Positions 16,352-24,946 of a stretch of DNA of 55,005 nucleotides are shown in pieces. Position numbers and translations under genes: made by a program. The notes beneath the pieces were generated by a model. That model was not told the origin of the DNA, searched no databases, and saw nothing but the letters and a program-made list of their open reading frames with translations. Each line of letters opens with the position of its first letter. Position 1 is the stretch's first letter. The stretch lies in IMG/VR virus record IMGVR_UViG_3300031539_000039, positions 1-55,005 of that record; one strand, 5' to 3'. Source of the stretch: a virus.

Positions 16352-17236
16352 TTAGATGTGCATATACTCAGTATGATCCATATGCATTGATTCTAATCTC
16401 GGTTTACCCGTGAGCTCAGTTGCGGGAGCTGTGACGAACATAACCTTAAACTGTATTTCATGCTTACCGGCAAAGTCCGCCGCCGGGATAGTGAGGTTCC
16501 CTGTTGTATGGAATACGCTTCCAAGATCCGATGTATAGGTATCATCTATAGTCCTAGGGCTGTTTGCATGGCTTCCAGACAGTACATCTCCGTCAGTGAC
16601 TGCCAGGTACTCCACTTGGATTCTGATTTTCTTACCGTTATCATCTAATCCCGTGTCATTCGTCCAGTGGAATAATAATACTATATCAGTGCCAGGCACA
16701 TAATGTGGCGAAACTTCCCATTTATAGTGAACAATATCGGTATCAACGTCGAACTCCAGCATTAGGGTATTATCTACGGTTACAACATCCGGTGGGTTAG
16801 TATTGGGTCTTCCAAACTTCTCCGCTGGAATATGATCCCCGTGTGGTCTGGTATCATCTATTTGCTTAATCCACATGGGAACGAGAAGCATGTAGGTTGA
16901 GCCATGAGCGACACCGACAGCTTGAGAATATCCAGATGTAGTGGGCGGAGTCTGCGTGAGGCCTCCGGGGGTCGATGATGCATAGATGGGGCCGTCAACC
17001 CACGCCCAGTCTAGGTTGCTTACTAGACCGTATAGCAGGATTCTGCCTTTGTAGTTGATCGGTAGATCGCTGAGCACCATCCCATACCCAGGCATTGTCA
17101 GCTCTGCGTCCCTGTCCGCCTTGTACCATTTACCTCCCTTGATGTAGACCAGGTTGTAGTTGTCCAGGGCTTCCCCTGCCACGCCCTCAACTATGAGTCC
17201 GTCCCCTTCCCGATGCGGTTTAATCACATAAGGCAT
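16352..17236 (-). CDS. Virion protein, long paralogue of the 18072 gene
   Basis: A 294-residue protein. The first ~130 residues match the 18072 protein closely (both start MPYVIKP.REGDGL and share NYKGRILLYGLVSNL and YASS.PGGLTQ). The remaining 160 residues form a beta-sandwich-like domain, probably receptor or glycan binding (FHTTGNLTIPAADFAGKHEI). At the junction stands TRPHGDHIPAEKFGR, whose PHGDH core also occurs in the His-repeat protein and in the radical SAM protein. Probably a tail or capsid decoration protein. Confidence 0.55.
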   Translation of the reverse strand: MPYVIKPHREGDGLIVEGVAGEALDNYNLVYIKGGKWYKADRDAELTMPGYGMVLSDLPINYKGRILLYGLVSNLDWAWVDGPIYASSTPGGLTQTPPTTSGYSQAVGVAHGSTYMLLVPMWIKQIDDTRPHGDHIPAEKFGRPNTNPPDVVTVDNTLMLEFDVDTDIVHYKWEVSPHYVPGTDIVLLFHWTNDTGLDDNGKKIRIQVEYLAVTDGDVLSGSHANSPRTIDDTYTSDLGSVFHTTGNLTIPAADFAGKHEIQFKVMFVTAPATELTGKPRLESMHMDHTEYMHI

Positions 17237-17250
17237 TTAGAACGTTGCTC

Positions 17251-17595
17251 CTATGGATTGCTATACGGGCCTGTGCACCAGTACACGTCGGCGTCTGGCT
17301 CTGCCTTCCCGCCATCATCCATCGTTATAATTGTGAAGCCCGACACTGTTTTTGTCCCAGATTTCATGTTGCAGATTATGGCGTCCGTTGACTCTCCGGC
17401 TGTTAGTTGAATGAAATAGTCTAGGTTGCCGTAGGGCGTGTTGAATATGACTACGGCCTCTGCGCTTCCATCCGAAGTGACCAAGCCCGCCTTGTCGACT
17501 AGACCGCTGCCTCCACCGCCAGGGTGAGAGTGAAGACTGGTTACTTCTCCTCCCACTAGCTCTTCATGAGCTACGGCCTCATTCTGCTTGACCAT
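17251..17595 (-). CDS. Small virion protein with HSHPGGGG fibre motif
   Basis: A 114-residue protein. The N-terminal HEELVGGEVTSLHSHPGGGG is a signature seen at the ends of many phage fibre and tip proteins. The rest is a beta domain. It starts MVKQ like the next gene upstream (17605), so the two may be products of duplication within the 16.3-18.6 kb block. Likely a tail fibre component. Confidence 0.55.
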   Translation of the reverse strand: MVKQNEAVAHEELVGGEVTSLHSHPGGGGSGLVDKAGLVTSDGSAEAVVIFNTPYGNLDYFIQLTAGESTDAIICNMKSGTKTVSGFTIITMDDGGKAEPDADVYWCTGPYSNP

Positions 17596-17604
17596 TGAGC
17601 GTCA

Positions 17605-18057
17605 CTAGGGCTCTGGTACGTCGTCGTAATCCACCTTCAGCTTACCCGTTGCATCCCTCTGGACAGCGATGACCTTGAACTCGCCTGATACCGGTTCGGA
17701 GATCACTATCTTCCTGTCCGCCTCGGCTATGCCAACGATAAGATCCCTGACCTCTGGTCCTGTCTGATCCACCGTTGCGCCTTCCTCGATGCCGGTGAGC
17801 TTCGTCTTCTCTGTGTCAGACATCGCCTTCCTCGTCGAGCCATCGGGTAGCGCATCCAAGTCCGCAGGCGGAGCGCCGGTGTCGTATTTGTTCGCAGTAC
17901 CTTCCGTGATGTCGTCCGAGTCTACGGCCCCGAGGGCAGCACCGGCTATGGCGTCGGTTCTTGTAATGGATACGGCTGCGGCGTTGACCTTGCCGACGAT
18001 CTCATCATCCGTGTAAGCTTGGGCGTTCGGGTCAAGCAGAAAACTCTGTTTCACCAT
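17605..18057 (-). CDS. Fibre-like virion protein
   Basis: A 150-residue protein starting MVKQSFLLDPNAQAYTDDEIVGKVNAA. It contains DTGAPPADLDALPDG and a helical segment typical of phage fibre hinge regions. Its last 25 residues (SGEFKVIAVQRDATGKLKVDYD) resemble the end of the 18072 protein. It lies 14 bases after that gene. Probably a tail fibre or fibre adaptor. Confidence 0.5.
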   Translation of the reverse strand: MVKQSFLLDPNAQAYTDDEIVGKVNAAAVSITRTDAIAGAALGAVDSDDITEGTANKYDTGAPPADLDALPDGSTRKAMSDTEKTKLTGIEEGATVDQTGPEVRDLIVGIAEADRKIVISEPVSGEFKVIAVQRDATGKLKVDYDDVPEP

Positions 18058-18071
18058 TTCTCTTTCCTCTT

Positions 18072-18566
18072 CTATTCGGGTGCATCATACTCAACTCTGA
18101 GTTTGGGCTCCCCTTCCACAAGTTCTACGTATAGGTTTGTGACTTTAAACATTCCGTCTGGAGCTCGTGTCATCACTGGGTTCACATCCAGCTCCTTGAT
18201 CCACATAGGAGCAAATAACATGTAGTCCGTGCCGTATGCCACCCCAATGGATTGATGCCACCCGGCCCAGTCAGGAGGTTCCTGTGTAAGCCCTCCGGGC
18301 ACCGACGAAGCGTATATGGCCCCATCCTCCCATGACCATTCGAGGTTGCTGACCAGTCCGTACAGCAGGATTCTGCCCTTGTAATTGGGGGGAAGATCGC
18401 TCAGCGCCATGCCGTAAGCTGGCAAGGTAGGAGACGTATTCCTATCTGCTTTGAACCATTTACCTGCGGTGAGGTGGACTAGATCATACTTGGCGAGAGT
18501 GTGTCCTGCGATACCCTCAGTTATGAGCCCGTCCCCTTCTCTTTTGGGCTTGATCACATATGGCAC
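18072..18566 (-). CDS. Virion protein, short paralogue of the 16352 gene
   Basis: A 164-residue protein sharing its first ~125 residues with the 16352 protein but lacking the C-terminal sandwich domain. Its own end (GMFKVTNLYVELVEGEPKLRVEYD) resembles that of the 17605 protein. It follows the head-tail connector gene by 14 bases. The pair suggests a local duplication in which the longer copy gained a binding domain. Confidence 0.55.
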   Translation of the reverse strand: MPYVIKPKREGDGLITEGIAGHTLAKYDLVHLTAGKWFKADRNTSPTLPAYGMALSDLPPNYKGRILLYGLVSNLEWSWEDGAIYASSVPGGLTQEPPDWAGWHQSIGVAYGTDYMLFAPMWIKELDVNPVMTRAPDGMFKVTNLYVELVEGEPKLRVEYDAPE

Positions 18567-18580
18567 ACAGGATACGACTC

Positions 18581-18919
18581 CTACCCGATGGGGCTGCTTG
18601 TCATCTTGAAGGCTATACCGCTAGAGGCAGTGGAATCAACAAGCATCTCCTTGTACATAGACTCGAGGCGCTTCAGGTTATCGGCACGGTTCTCACTGTG
18701 GCCGTCGAGGCTCTCCGACGCCGGGTCCTTCAGCATCACCCGGTACGCAGTCCAGGTCTTGCTGATAGCACGGAGAATCTTGCTATGTGTACTAGCAGAG
18801 TCGATCTTTACGTCGATAAAGGCGTCCGTCTCGTCTATGAGGTCCTGAATCTCAGCGGTCTCCATGTCGGTGTCCACGATTGCCTGCACGTCGTCGACGT
18901 TACAATAACTGGCTGTCAA
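18581..18919 (-). CDS. Head-tail connector (HK97 gp6/SPP1 gp15-like)
   Basis: A 112-residue helical protein with the typical adaptor pattern: YCNVDDVQAIV near the start, then IQDLIDETDAFIDVKI and a C-terminal helix KRLESMYKEML. These proteins form the ring beneath the portal. The start is TTG at 18919 with AGGAG about 7 bases upstream and a TATATATA box at 18951-18958. The gene is separated from the other head genes by the glycan island (19.0-27.2 kb). Confidence 0.65.
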   Translation of the reverse strand: MTASYCNVDDVQAIVDTDMETAEIQDLIDETDAFIDVKIDSASTHSKILRAISKTWTAYRVMLKDPASESLDGHSENRADNLKRLESMYKEMLVDSTASSGIAFKMTSSPIG

Positions 18920-18950
18920 GGTGTTCTCCTTTATTTAGGGGATGCTGAAA

Positions 18951-18958
18951 TATATATA
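18951..18958 (-). promoter_or_regulatory. TATA box before the connector/tail operon
   Basis: TATATATA lies 32-39 bases before the TTG at 18919, giving an RNA start near 18926-18930 just ahead of the AGGAG site. It would restart transcription of virion genes after the glycan island. Confidence 0.6.
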
Positions 18959-18973
18959 AGTTGAACTTCAACC

Positions 18974-19585
18974 TCAGGTTTCACCTGCCTCCTCAATAAG
19001 CCTGTATAGGACAAACGCCTCGAACAGCCTGCCTGGATGGAATGCCTTAAACGCGCGTGCCGCAGCCCGTCCCCTGATCCCCTCTATGTCATAGTAGGGC
19101 TTGTGCTCCTGGCTTCTGTGACACCTCACCGCCTTCGCCTTAACCTCGAAGTGCTCTGTGACATCGACATAATAGTTTGGCTCAAACCGCTCCGTCTGAG
19201 GAAGCTCGTAGAACAGAACCTTAGTCACATATCTACATGATGAGACGGCGATCCTCGACACCGCCCTGTGTCCCTGATGCGTATCCTCAAGGTAGGGAGC
19301 GAACACGACCTCGGGGTTGAGGGAATCGATCCGCTTCTTGAGGAGTTCGATGGAGTCGGCGTCAACAGGGATCTTCCCGTTCATGTAGCCGAATACCGTG
19401 ACCTTGGCGTCTATGAGGGCCGCACTCGCCTCCGCCTCCTTGATCCTAGTTTCCCTCGGTCCCCCGAGTTCGCCGGCACTGAAGATGAAGATGTGTACCT
19501 CGTGCGTCTTACTCAGCTTCGCCAGCGTGCCGTAGCATCCGAACTCCACATCATCAGGGTGAGCTCCGACCGCGACCACTACCAA
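18974..19585 (-). CDS. PIG-L/LmbE-type N-acetylglucosamine deacetylase
   Basis: About 203 residues from a TTG at 19585, which overlaps the stop of the preceding gene by 7 bases and follows GGAGAG. An ATG at 19633 would give 219 residues but overlaps more. The zinc/catalytic motif AHPDDVE is near the N-terminus, and DTHQGHRAVS supplies the second zinc-binding histidine. The family removes acetyl groups from GlcNAc linked to lipid, inositol or glycan. Here it would tailor a sugar in the virion glycan pathway. The C-terminus is helical and complete. Confidence 0.8.
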   Translation of the reverse strand: MVVVAVGAHPDDVEFGCYGTLAKLSKTHEVHIFIFSAGELGGPRETRIKEAEASAALIDAKVTVFGYMNGKIPVDADSIELLKKRIDSLNPEVVFAPYLEDTHQGHRAVSRIAVSSCRYVTKVLFYELPQTERFEPNYYVDVTEHFEVKAKAVRCHRSQEHKPYYDIEGIRGRAAARAFKAFHPGRLFEAFVLYRLIEEAGET

Positions 19586-20349
19586 GGCCGATACTCTCCT
19601 TCGTCCGCGTAGAACCGGAACCGGATGCCGCATCTGCGTAGCTGATTCTTGATCCTTTCCGTCTCTTCGGTGGAGGGGCCCTCGATAGTTCTCTCCTCCA
19701 TGTTGAAGATGGTGCCCTTGAACCTAATCTCCCTCTTGTAAAGCCGGAAAGGGAGTTGGAGATATGCGGCTATGCGGTCCACAAACAGGGTCTTCTCCCT
19801 CAGCGTAAGCTTTCTAGGGTAGACGTTCTCCTTCAGAACCTTGACGGGTATGCCTCCAGCGAGACAACCCGCCGGCAGGTCCCTGTTCACTAGGCTCATC
19901 GCCGCCACCACCACGTTGCTTCCTATGTGGACGCCAGGGTTGACCCAGGCGTGGGGAAGCCAAACCCTGTCCCCGATCGAGACTGCCTCGAACGTGACGG
20001 GGAACCCCTCATAGGCTGACAGATATGCGCCGTGGGTGAAGATGTTGGTGCCGATGCCGACGCCGCACTCGTCGCCGATAACAACCTTCCTCGCCGTGTT
20101 TATGTGGCTACCTTTACCCATGTGAAGCCAGTCGCCAGCTATGAGTTTCGACTGCAAATCAAAGCAACTCCCCCCACCTATATACGCGCCCTTGTCGAGC
20201 CAAGCCTCGCAGCCTATGTCGATATGCCTTCCCTCGATGACTGCACCGTCATTGATCACGGATCTGTCTCCTATGCTGATGTGCTCCGTGACGTTGATCG
20301 TGACATTCCTCCCGATCTTCACATCCCTTCCAAGTTCTGGCTCAACCAT
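19579..20349 (-). CDS. Left-handed beta-helix (hexapeptide) acyltransferase
   Basis: A 256-residue protein. Residues 5-170 form hexapeptide repeats ([LIV]G.....) such as VKIGRNVTINVTEHISIGD, and end with VIGDECGVGIGTNIFTHGAY and NVVVAAMSLVNRDLPAG, as in maltose/galactoside or serine O-acetyltransferase types. The trimeric beta-helix transfers an acyl group from acyl-CoA to a sugar. A helical tail follows from residue 190. It overlaps the 20342 gene by 8 bases. Confidence 0.8.
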   Translation of the reverse strand: MVEPELGRDVKIGRNVTINVTEHISIGDRSVINDGAVIEGRHIDIGCEAWLDKGAYIGGGSCFDLQSKLIAGDWLHMGKGSHINTARKVVIGDECGVGIGTNIFTHGAYLSAYEGFPVTFEAVSIGDRVWLPHAWVNPGVHIGSNVVVAAMSLVNRDLPAGCLAGGIPVKVLKENVYPRKLTLREKTLFVDRIAAYLQLPFRLYKREIRFKGTIFNMEERTIEGPSTEETERIKNQLRRCGIRFRFYADEGEYRPW

Positions 20350-21325
20350 TCTTCAGCATCTCCACGAACTCCCTAGCCCTGATCTCATGTGTGTGCCTCT
20401 TCAGGATCAGCCTTCGTCCGTTCAAGGCGATCTCCTCAGCCTCAGCCCTGTGCCTTGCGTAGTAGATCATCTTCTCCCTCCAGTCCTCCAAGCCGATCTT
20501 GATATAGTTCACACCATCCACAAAGCCGAGTTCCTCGGCCTCGGACGGCTCGTTCACCATGACCAGGCATCCGCATGCCCTTCCTTCAAAATGCTTCTGG
20601 ACGGGGCCGACATGGACGCCGGAGCCGAACGGAAGAATCCTACTCTGCCCCAGCATTTTCGCATACCTCTCCCCCACGTAATGGTTCCTGATCAGGTTTT
20701 CAACTTTCCTTTGATAAGTTTTTCCGGGGGGGGACGTTCTCATCACGTATCTGAGTCCATGCACCCCGCATAGACCTGGAAGACCTTCGTAGATGGCCTG
20801 TCTCAGAGGATATTTCCCTCCAACGGCGCCGAGGAAGCATATATCAATCGTCTTCTTTATGGGCCAGTAGTCTTCGGGGTCAATGCTCCATGGGAGAAAC
20901 AGCGGCTTAGCCTCAAGTGTCTTGAGGTATATATTCTCCGGCTCGGGAACGCCATGCACATACATATACTTCATAAAAACGGCGTCATATCCAGCCCGGT
21001 TTAGGAGCTCTATGAAGCCCGTCGCGTTTCCGATTCTCCAGTTGTATTTTCCATGCAGGTCGCTGATGAACACGCAGACCCGATAATCCCTCCGCTTCGG
21101 GGTTTTGAAGCTGTCGTTTTTGTTGTCAACCACCCAGTCAGGTGGGTCGCCTCCGTATAGCCGGTCAACCGTCTCGTTCATCTCTTCTCCCTCTCTGTGG
21201 AGCGGCCACCCCTCTCCCGCCCACATACAGTCAGCGGTTTTGGCGACGGCCCTCTCGAATCCATGATAGGTGCTGGGGGCCCCCACGCAGCCCTCCCCGT
21301 TCCTAGTCAAAAACAGTATCCTCAT
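20342..21325 (-). CDS. CgeB-like glycosyltransferase (GT-B)
   Basis: A 327-residue protein starting MRILFLTRNGEG. It has a Rossmann-like N-terminal half and C-terminal ILPFGSGVHVGPVQKHFEGRACG and VNEPSEAEELGFVDG, the acceptor/donor loop typical of CgeB/GT4-like enzymes. It probably moves a sugar from a nucleotide donor to a growing glycan. A run of eight G (20726-20733) lies inside the frame and could slip. Ends overlap the acyltransferase gene by 8 bases. Confidence 0.7.
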   Translation of the reverse strand: MRILFLTRNGEGCVGAPSTYHGFERAVAKTADCMWAGEGWPLHREGEEMNETVDRLYGGDPPDWVVDNKNDSFKTPKRRDYRVCVFISDLHGKYNWRIGNATGFIELLNRAGYDAVFMKYMYVHGVPEPENIYLKTLEAKPLFLPWSIDPEDYWPIKKTIDICFLGAVGGKYPLRQAIYEGLPGLCGVHGLRYVMRTSPPGKTYQRKVENLIRNHYVGERYAKMLGQSRILPFGSGVHVGPVQKHFEGRACGCLVMVNEPSEAEELGFVDGVNYIKIGLEDWREKMIYYARHRAEAEEIALNGRRLILKRHTHEIRAREFVEMLKNG

Positions 21326-22204
21326 TCAGCTCAGCCCCTCAATGGTTGTGATCCATTCCTCCGCTCTCTTCTTCCAAGTCCAGTTCTTAAGCACAAGTTC
21401 CCTGCTTCTCTCCCCCATTTCACGCTTTTTATCTGGGTTCTCCTTCAGGTAGATAAGCGCGTCAACAAACTCCTTCTTGGTGTTGCAGATGAATCCATTG
21501 CCATCTATCAGTCCCTCCCTGACATATCCTACATCCGTTGAGATGATGGGTAAGCCGCAAGCTGCGGCTTCAAGAAGCGTCAGCGGTCCCCCGGCCGATG
21601 AGAATGTACATAGAAAAACGTGTAGTTGGTTGTATCGTCTCGGCATCTTCTCACGCGGAACCCTGAATTTACCTCTCGTATCTATAAGATAACTTGTAAC
21701 TTGTGCGTTCGCGCAGATGGGGTTGAACCAATTATCTATCCTCTCCGCCCTACTCTTCCAGTTGTCCTGGTTTCCGCCTCTCCCGGTGATTCCGGCGAAG
21801 TGTCTCTTCTTAACATTCAGGGGTCGGAACATCTTTGTGTCTACGCCCGTGGGTCTGACGAAGAAGGTCGTGTACCGGAGCTTGTCGCGGATCAGGGAGC
21901 TGGACTGGGCGAAGATGTATTTGAAGATGCTCCAATCCTTTATCCTGCCGTAGGTCTTCATCCCTCCCAGCCAGGCGATGAATTTGGGGCGGATCTCCTT
22001 CTTGAAGAGCGTGGTTTCGTAGGTGTCCTGCCCGAGTAGTGGGCTGATTATCCAGTCGTATTCCCTGAGGTTCTTCGTGATCTTCTGGGTGTTGATCAGG
22101 TCGAAGGTGTAGCTGGGTCTGTCCACCCACCTCTTGAAGTCCTCCATGATGAAGTTGAAAGCCCACCGCTGGCTCCCTTCAGGGCATAGGAGGGCGATTC
22201 TCAT
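21326..22204 (-). CDS. GT4-family glycosyltransferase (GT-B)
   Basis: A 292-residue enzyme. The C-terminal half has TFSSAGGPLTLLEAAACGLPIISTDVG, the E-x7-E region that binds the nucleotide-sugar in GT4 enzymes, followed by GFICNTKKEFVDAL. The N-terminal half is a Rossmann domain (MRIALLCPEGSQRWAF). Cytoplasmic retaining transferase, donor unknown. It overlaps the methyltransferase gene by 4 bases and abuts the next glycosyltransferase by 1. Confidence 0.8.
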   Translation of the reverse strand: MRIALLCPEGSQRWAFNFIMEDFKRWVDRPSYTFDLINTQKITKNLREYDWIISPLLGQDTYETTLFKKEIRPKFIAWLGGMKTYGRIKDWSIFKYIFAQSSSLIRDKLRYTTFFVRPTGVDTKMFRPLNVKKRHFAGITGRGGNQDNWKSRAERIDNWFNPICANAQVTSYLIDTRGKFRVPREKMPRRYNQLHVFLCTFSSAGGPLTLLEAAACGLPIISTDVGYVREGLIDGNGFICNTKKEFVDALIYLKENPDKKREMGERSRELVLKNWTWKKRAEEWITTIEGLS

Positions 22205-22803
22205 CTCTTTTCCTCCCGTTTGAAGACATATATGGCCCCCCGCTTGTTATGATCCCCTGGATCTCCGCCTCTCCTATCGATAAGCTTGAACCCGCCTCTC
22301 TCGAAGATGTTCATGTATTTTTCGAGGGGGCGAAAATAATGGATTATGCCGTCTGTCACTCCGCGTCCGGGTTTGGGTTTGATCCAGTTATATAGAAGTA
22401 TGAGGGCTGTGGAGTAGTGGCAGAGGTTCTCCAGTATCTTCATGAAGACCGCTTCATCCATCTGGTGGATAAGAACGTCGAAGCAGAAGACGACGGGGGC
22501 GCGTAGCCCGTCTATCCTGTCCTCGGCGTGGCGTAGGATGAACTTCCAATGGGGTCTCGCCTTTCTGTCCCTCTCTATGATCGTATTTGAGAAGTCTATG
22601 CCTATGTAGTCGTTGCAGTCTCGGTCTTCCCAGAAGGTGAGGTCCCCGCAGCCCACATCTATCACATGGTCCACCTCAGAGACGTACTCCTCTATAATTC
22701 CCCATTTCCATTTACGGTGTTCTCCGACGGATCCGTGGCCGCTGCGCCCGCCTCTGGCGTAGTGTCTCTCCCACCACTTCTCTTCAGCTGTGCTCGCGAT
22801 CAC
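22201..22803 (-). CDS. Class I SAM-dependent methyltransferase
   Basis: A 200-residue protein with motif I VDHVIDVGCGDLTFW near residue 45, then YIGIDFSN (motif II, Asp binding the ribose of SAM) and VVFCFDVLIHQMDE (motif IV/post IV). The size and motif order fit small-molecule methyltransferases. Set among glycosyltransferases, it probably methylates a sugar on the glycan. Overlaps both neighbours by 4 bases. Confidence 0.75.
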   Translation of the reverse strand: MIASTAEEKWWERHYARGGRSGHGSVGEHRKWKWGIIEEYVSEVDHVIDVGCGDLTFWEDRDCNDYIGIDFSNTIIERDRKARPHWKFILRHAEDRIDGLRAPVVFCFDVLIHQMDEAVFMKILENLCHYSTALILLYNWIKPKPGRGVTDGIIHYFRPLEKYMNIFERGGFKLIDRRGGDPGDHNKRGAIYVFKREEKR

Positions 22804-23360
22804 AATGCCTCCTCCTTTATGAAGCTGAATATTATCGTTCCCATCTTGTCAGCGGCGTCCTGATGGAATGGTTTTAGTCCGATCCTGTTCACCGTCTTCA
22901 CTATGTCTGCGTAACGGATCTCTATTGTACCCTTGTCGTGGGCCATTATCACGTCTCCCTTCTTGAGGAGCGGTGCGTAGAGGTTGAACTCCTTTATCTT
23001 CTGCGCGTCACAGTAGATCATTGTCCGGCCTAGGATGATGAGTTTTGAGACGAGTTTCACCGCCTCATCTGACAGCACATCCATCCGCAGGAAGGTCAAT
23101 GGTATTAGAGGCTTCAGCTTGGCGTAGAGGTCCTGCAGGGGCTCACCTGATATGTCGAAGGTGTAGGCGTGTCCTCCGACGCGTAGGGCGTGTAGACCGA
23201 GGAGGAGGCTCAAGCCGCCCTTCGCCGTCCCGAACTCGATGAGTGTCTTGAATGTCTGCTCTGTGAGAACCTGATCTATGAAAGCGATCTCTGCGTAGCT
23301 GTGTTGAATCCTCTGGCCTAGAACCGTGTTTCCACGCCTGTTTCTTAGATCTGTGTTCAT
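22800..23360 (-). CDS. Cephalosporin-hydroxylase/CmcI-like methyltransferase
   Basis: A 186-residue Rossmann protein with LIEFGTAKGGLSLLLGLHAL (SAM loop), then YTFDIS, and GRTMIYCDAQKIKEFNLYAPLLKKGDVIMAHD. This is the pattern of the CmcI/cephalosporin hydroxylase group, often O-methyltransferases of sugars in glycan clusters. It ends exactly before the next gene starts. The exact substrate is unknown. Confidence 0.65.
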   Translation of the reverse strand: MNTDLRNRRGNTVLGQRIQHSYAEIAFIDQVLTEQTFKTLIEFGTAKGGLSLLLGLHALRVGGHAYTFDISGEPLQDLYAKLKPLIPLTFLRMDVLSDEAVKLVSKLIILGRTMIYCDAQKIKEFNLYAPLLKKGDVIMAHDKGTIEIRYADIVKTVNRIGLKPFHQDAADKMGTIIFSFIKEEAL

Positions 23361-24116
23361 CTATTTCACCTTGTAGCCCCATTTCTTCATAAAATAGTTG
23401 TTCATCCTTTCAGTCATATCAGGGGCGCCTCGCTTGTAGCCTGGAGGATTGGACACCCACTTCATCTGTCCATCGACCATCATGAGTTTGTGGTAGGCTC
23501 CAGCGTCGCCGCACACCGCCATCCTCAGCCCCCGGGCCTCCAGCTTGTTAGCGTAATCCCAATCCGTTAGGCCGACCTCGTAGTTCGGGTCGGGAATGAC
23601 AAGCGGCTCCAGCCTTATCAGCCGAAAGCCGTTGCTCACGTAGTCAGCCTCGTGAACTCCGGGCATCCACCCGTAGTTTCTGTAGTGGATACCATTCGGG
23701 TGTGGGGTCTTCCTTCCACCCAACATGTATTTTCTCCTCTTGTCTATGAGGAAACCGGAGATGGAGTGAAACTCGGGGTGCGTGTCCGCCGCCTTTACTA
23801 GGTTCTCTATCGCGCCGGGAAGCAGGCAGCAGTCGTCGTCCACGGTCACAACATACTCGTAACCCATGCCATGCGCCATCGTGAAGACTGCGGCTCTCGC
23901 CGCTCCAGGCCACTTCGCAGGTTTGTTGAGGATATAGTTCACCTCCGGCCTGCCCCGCCACTCCTCGATCACCTTCATCTGCTCCTCGCTCTCGTCGTTC
24001 TGGTTGACTAGAAAGAGCATAATGGGGATCTCCGTCCTCGCGATGCTCATGAGGCATTGGCTTAGGAACCGGGGTCGCTTCAGCGTCAGGACGGACACCG
24101 CGACTCTGGGCATCAT
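23361..24116 (-). CDS. GT2-family glycosyltransferase
   Basis: From the ATG at 24116 (ATGA overlap with the stop of the previous gene) the protein has 251 residues, beginning MMPRVAVSVLTLKRP. The longer open frame upstream is a shadow. Motifs are FLVNQNDESEEQ and VVTVDDDCCLLPGAI (D-D-D metal site), followed by a C-terminal acceptor part with VSNGFRLIRLEPL. It is closely related to the second domain of the 24943 protein, sharing .TLDDD/VTVDDD, LRMAVCGDA.AHHK and GW.DWD motifs. The two probably arose by duplication. Confidence 0.8.
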   Translation of the reverse strand: MMPRVAVSVLTLKRPRFLSQCLMSIARTEIPIMLFLVNQNDESEEQMKVIEEWRGRPEVNYILNKPAKWPGAARAAVFTMAHGMGYEYVVTVDDDCCLLPGAIENLVKAADTHPEFHSISGFLIDKRRKYMLGGRKTPHPNGIHYRNYGWMPGVHEADYVSNGFRLIRLEPLVIPDPNYEVGLTDWDYANKLEARGLRMAVCGDAGAYHKLMMVDGQMKWVSNPPGYKRGAPDMTERMNNYFMKKWGYKVK

Positions 24117-24946
24117 ATCATCACACCCCAGTCGCACGCATTCCGCCTGATTGAATACTCGCTTTTCTTGATCAGTCGGTTTATCTCGTATTGACGTTGC
24201 ACGATCTCCATCCCAATCGACTGGTGTAGCCTCATCGGAGGATGCCACTGATGGTAGAACCGCATGTTAGGATCATAGTTTTCCTCTATTTCGTAGCTCT
24301 CTATTTCACGGTCTATCTCAGCTCGTCTACGCAAGTCGCCGTCCTCATGGCCATACATCTTCATCCTCTCGTCGAAACCCCTCACCTTCATCCACCAGCT
24401 TTGTGGTGCGCTCATGAAGCCTCCGACGCTTCTTTTGATATACCTCGGATTGCCGGCTCTTAGCTTCTCATAGTCTCTAGGCAGATCCATGTTTTCAACC
24501 TCAACAGTCTCGTCTAAAAGGTAGGGTGCCATCATGATCAGCCGAGGCCTCTCTATGTGAATGTTGAGGGCGCATTTAAGAACCGAAGGCATCAACACGC
24601 AGTCTGCGTCCAGTGTCGCAACGTATTCGCCTCTCGCCCTCCTCAGCCCAATGTTCCGCGAGAGTGACATGCTCCACGCGTCCATGGTTGGGAAGCGGAG
24701 CACGGTGCAGTCGAACGGCTCAAGCGTCGCCATCAACCGCCTGTGGTTCTCAGGGGTGGAGCCGTAGTCGACTACGATTACCTCAAGGCTTCCCACGGTT
24801 TGAAGCTGAAGGCTCCTCAGGCAGTTCCTCACCCTCGCGCCATAAAGGTTCCCCACGGGTACGATGATGGAGTAGATGGGCGCCTCTATCTCCTGAACAC
24901 GAACTATCTCAACATACGGGGGCCCGGACTGCCTGCGGCTCTTCAT
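24113..24946 (-). CDS. GT2-family glycosyltransferase
   Basis: A 277-residue GT-A enzyme: YSIIVPVGNLYGARVRNCL (donor region), VIVVDYGSTPENH, and YVATLDADCVLMPSVL with the D-A-D metal motif. FDERMKMYGHEDGDLRRRAE is the typical ED catalytic region. Overlaps the genes before and after it by 4 bases. Sugar donor and acceptor are unknown. Confidence 0.85.
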   Translation of the reverse strand: MKSRRQSGPPYVEIVRVQEIEAPIYSIIVPVGNLYGARVRNCLRSLQLQTVGSLEVIVVDYGSTPENHRRLMATLEPFDCTVLRFPTMDAWSMSLSRNIGLRRARGEYVATLDADCVLMPSVLKCALNIHIERPRLIMMAPYLLDETVEVENMDLPRDYEKLRAGNPRYIKRSVGGFMSAPQSWWMKVRGFDERMKMYGHEDGDLRRRAEIDREIESYEIEENYDPNMRFYHQWHPPMRLHQSIGMEIVQRQYEINRLIKKSEYSIRRNACDWGVMI

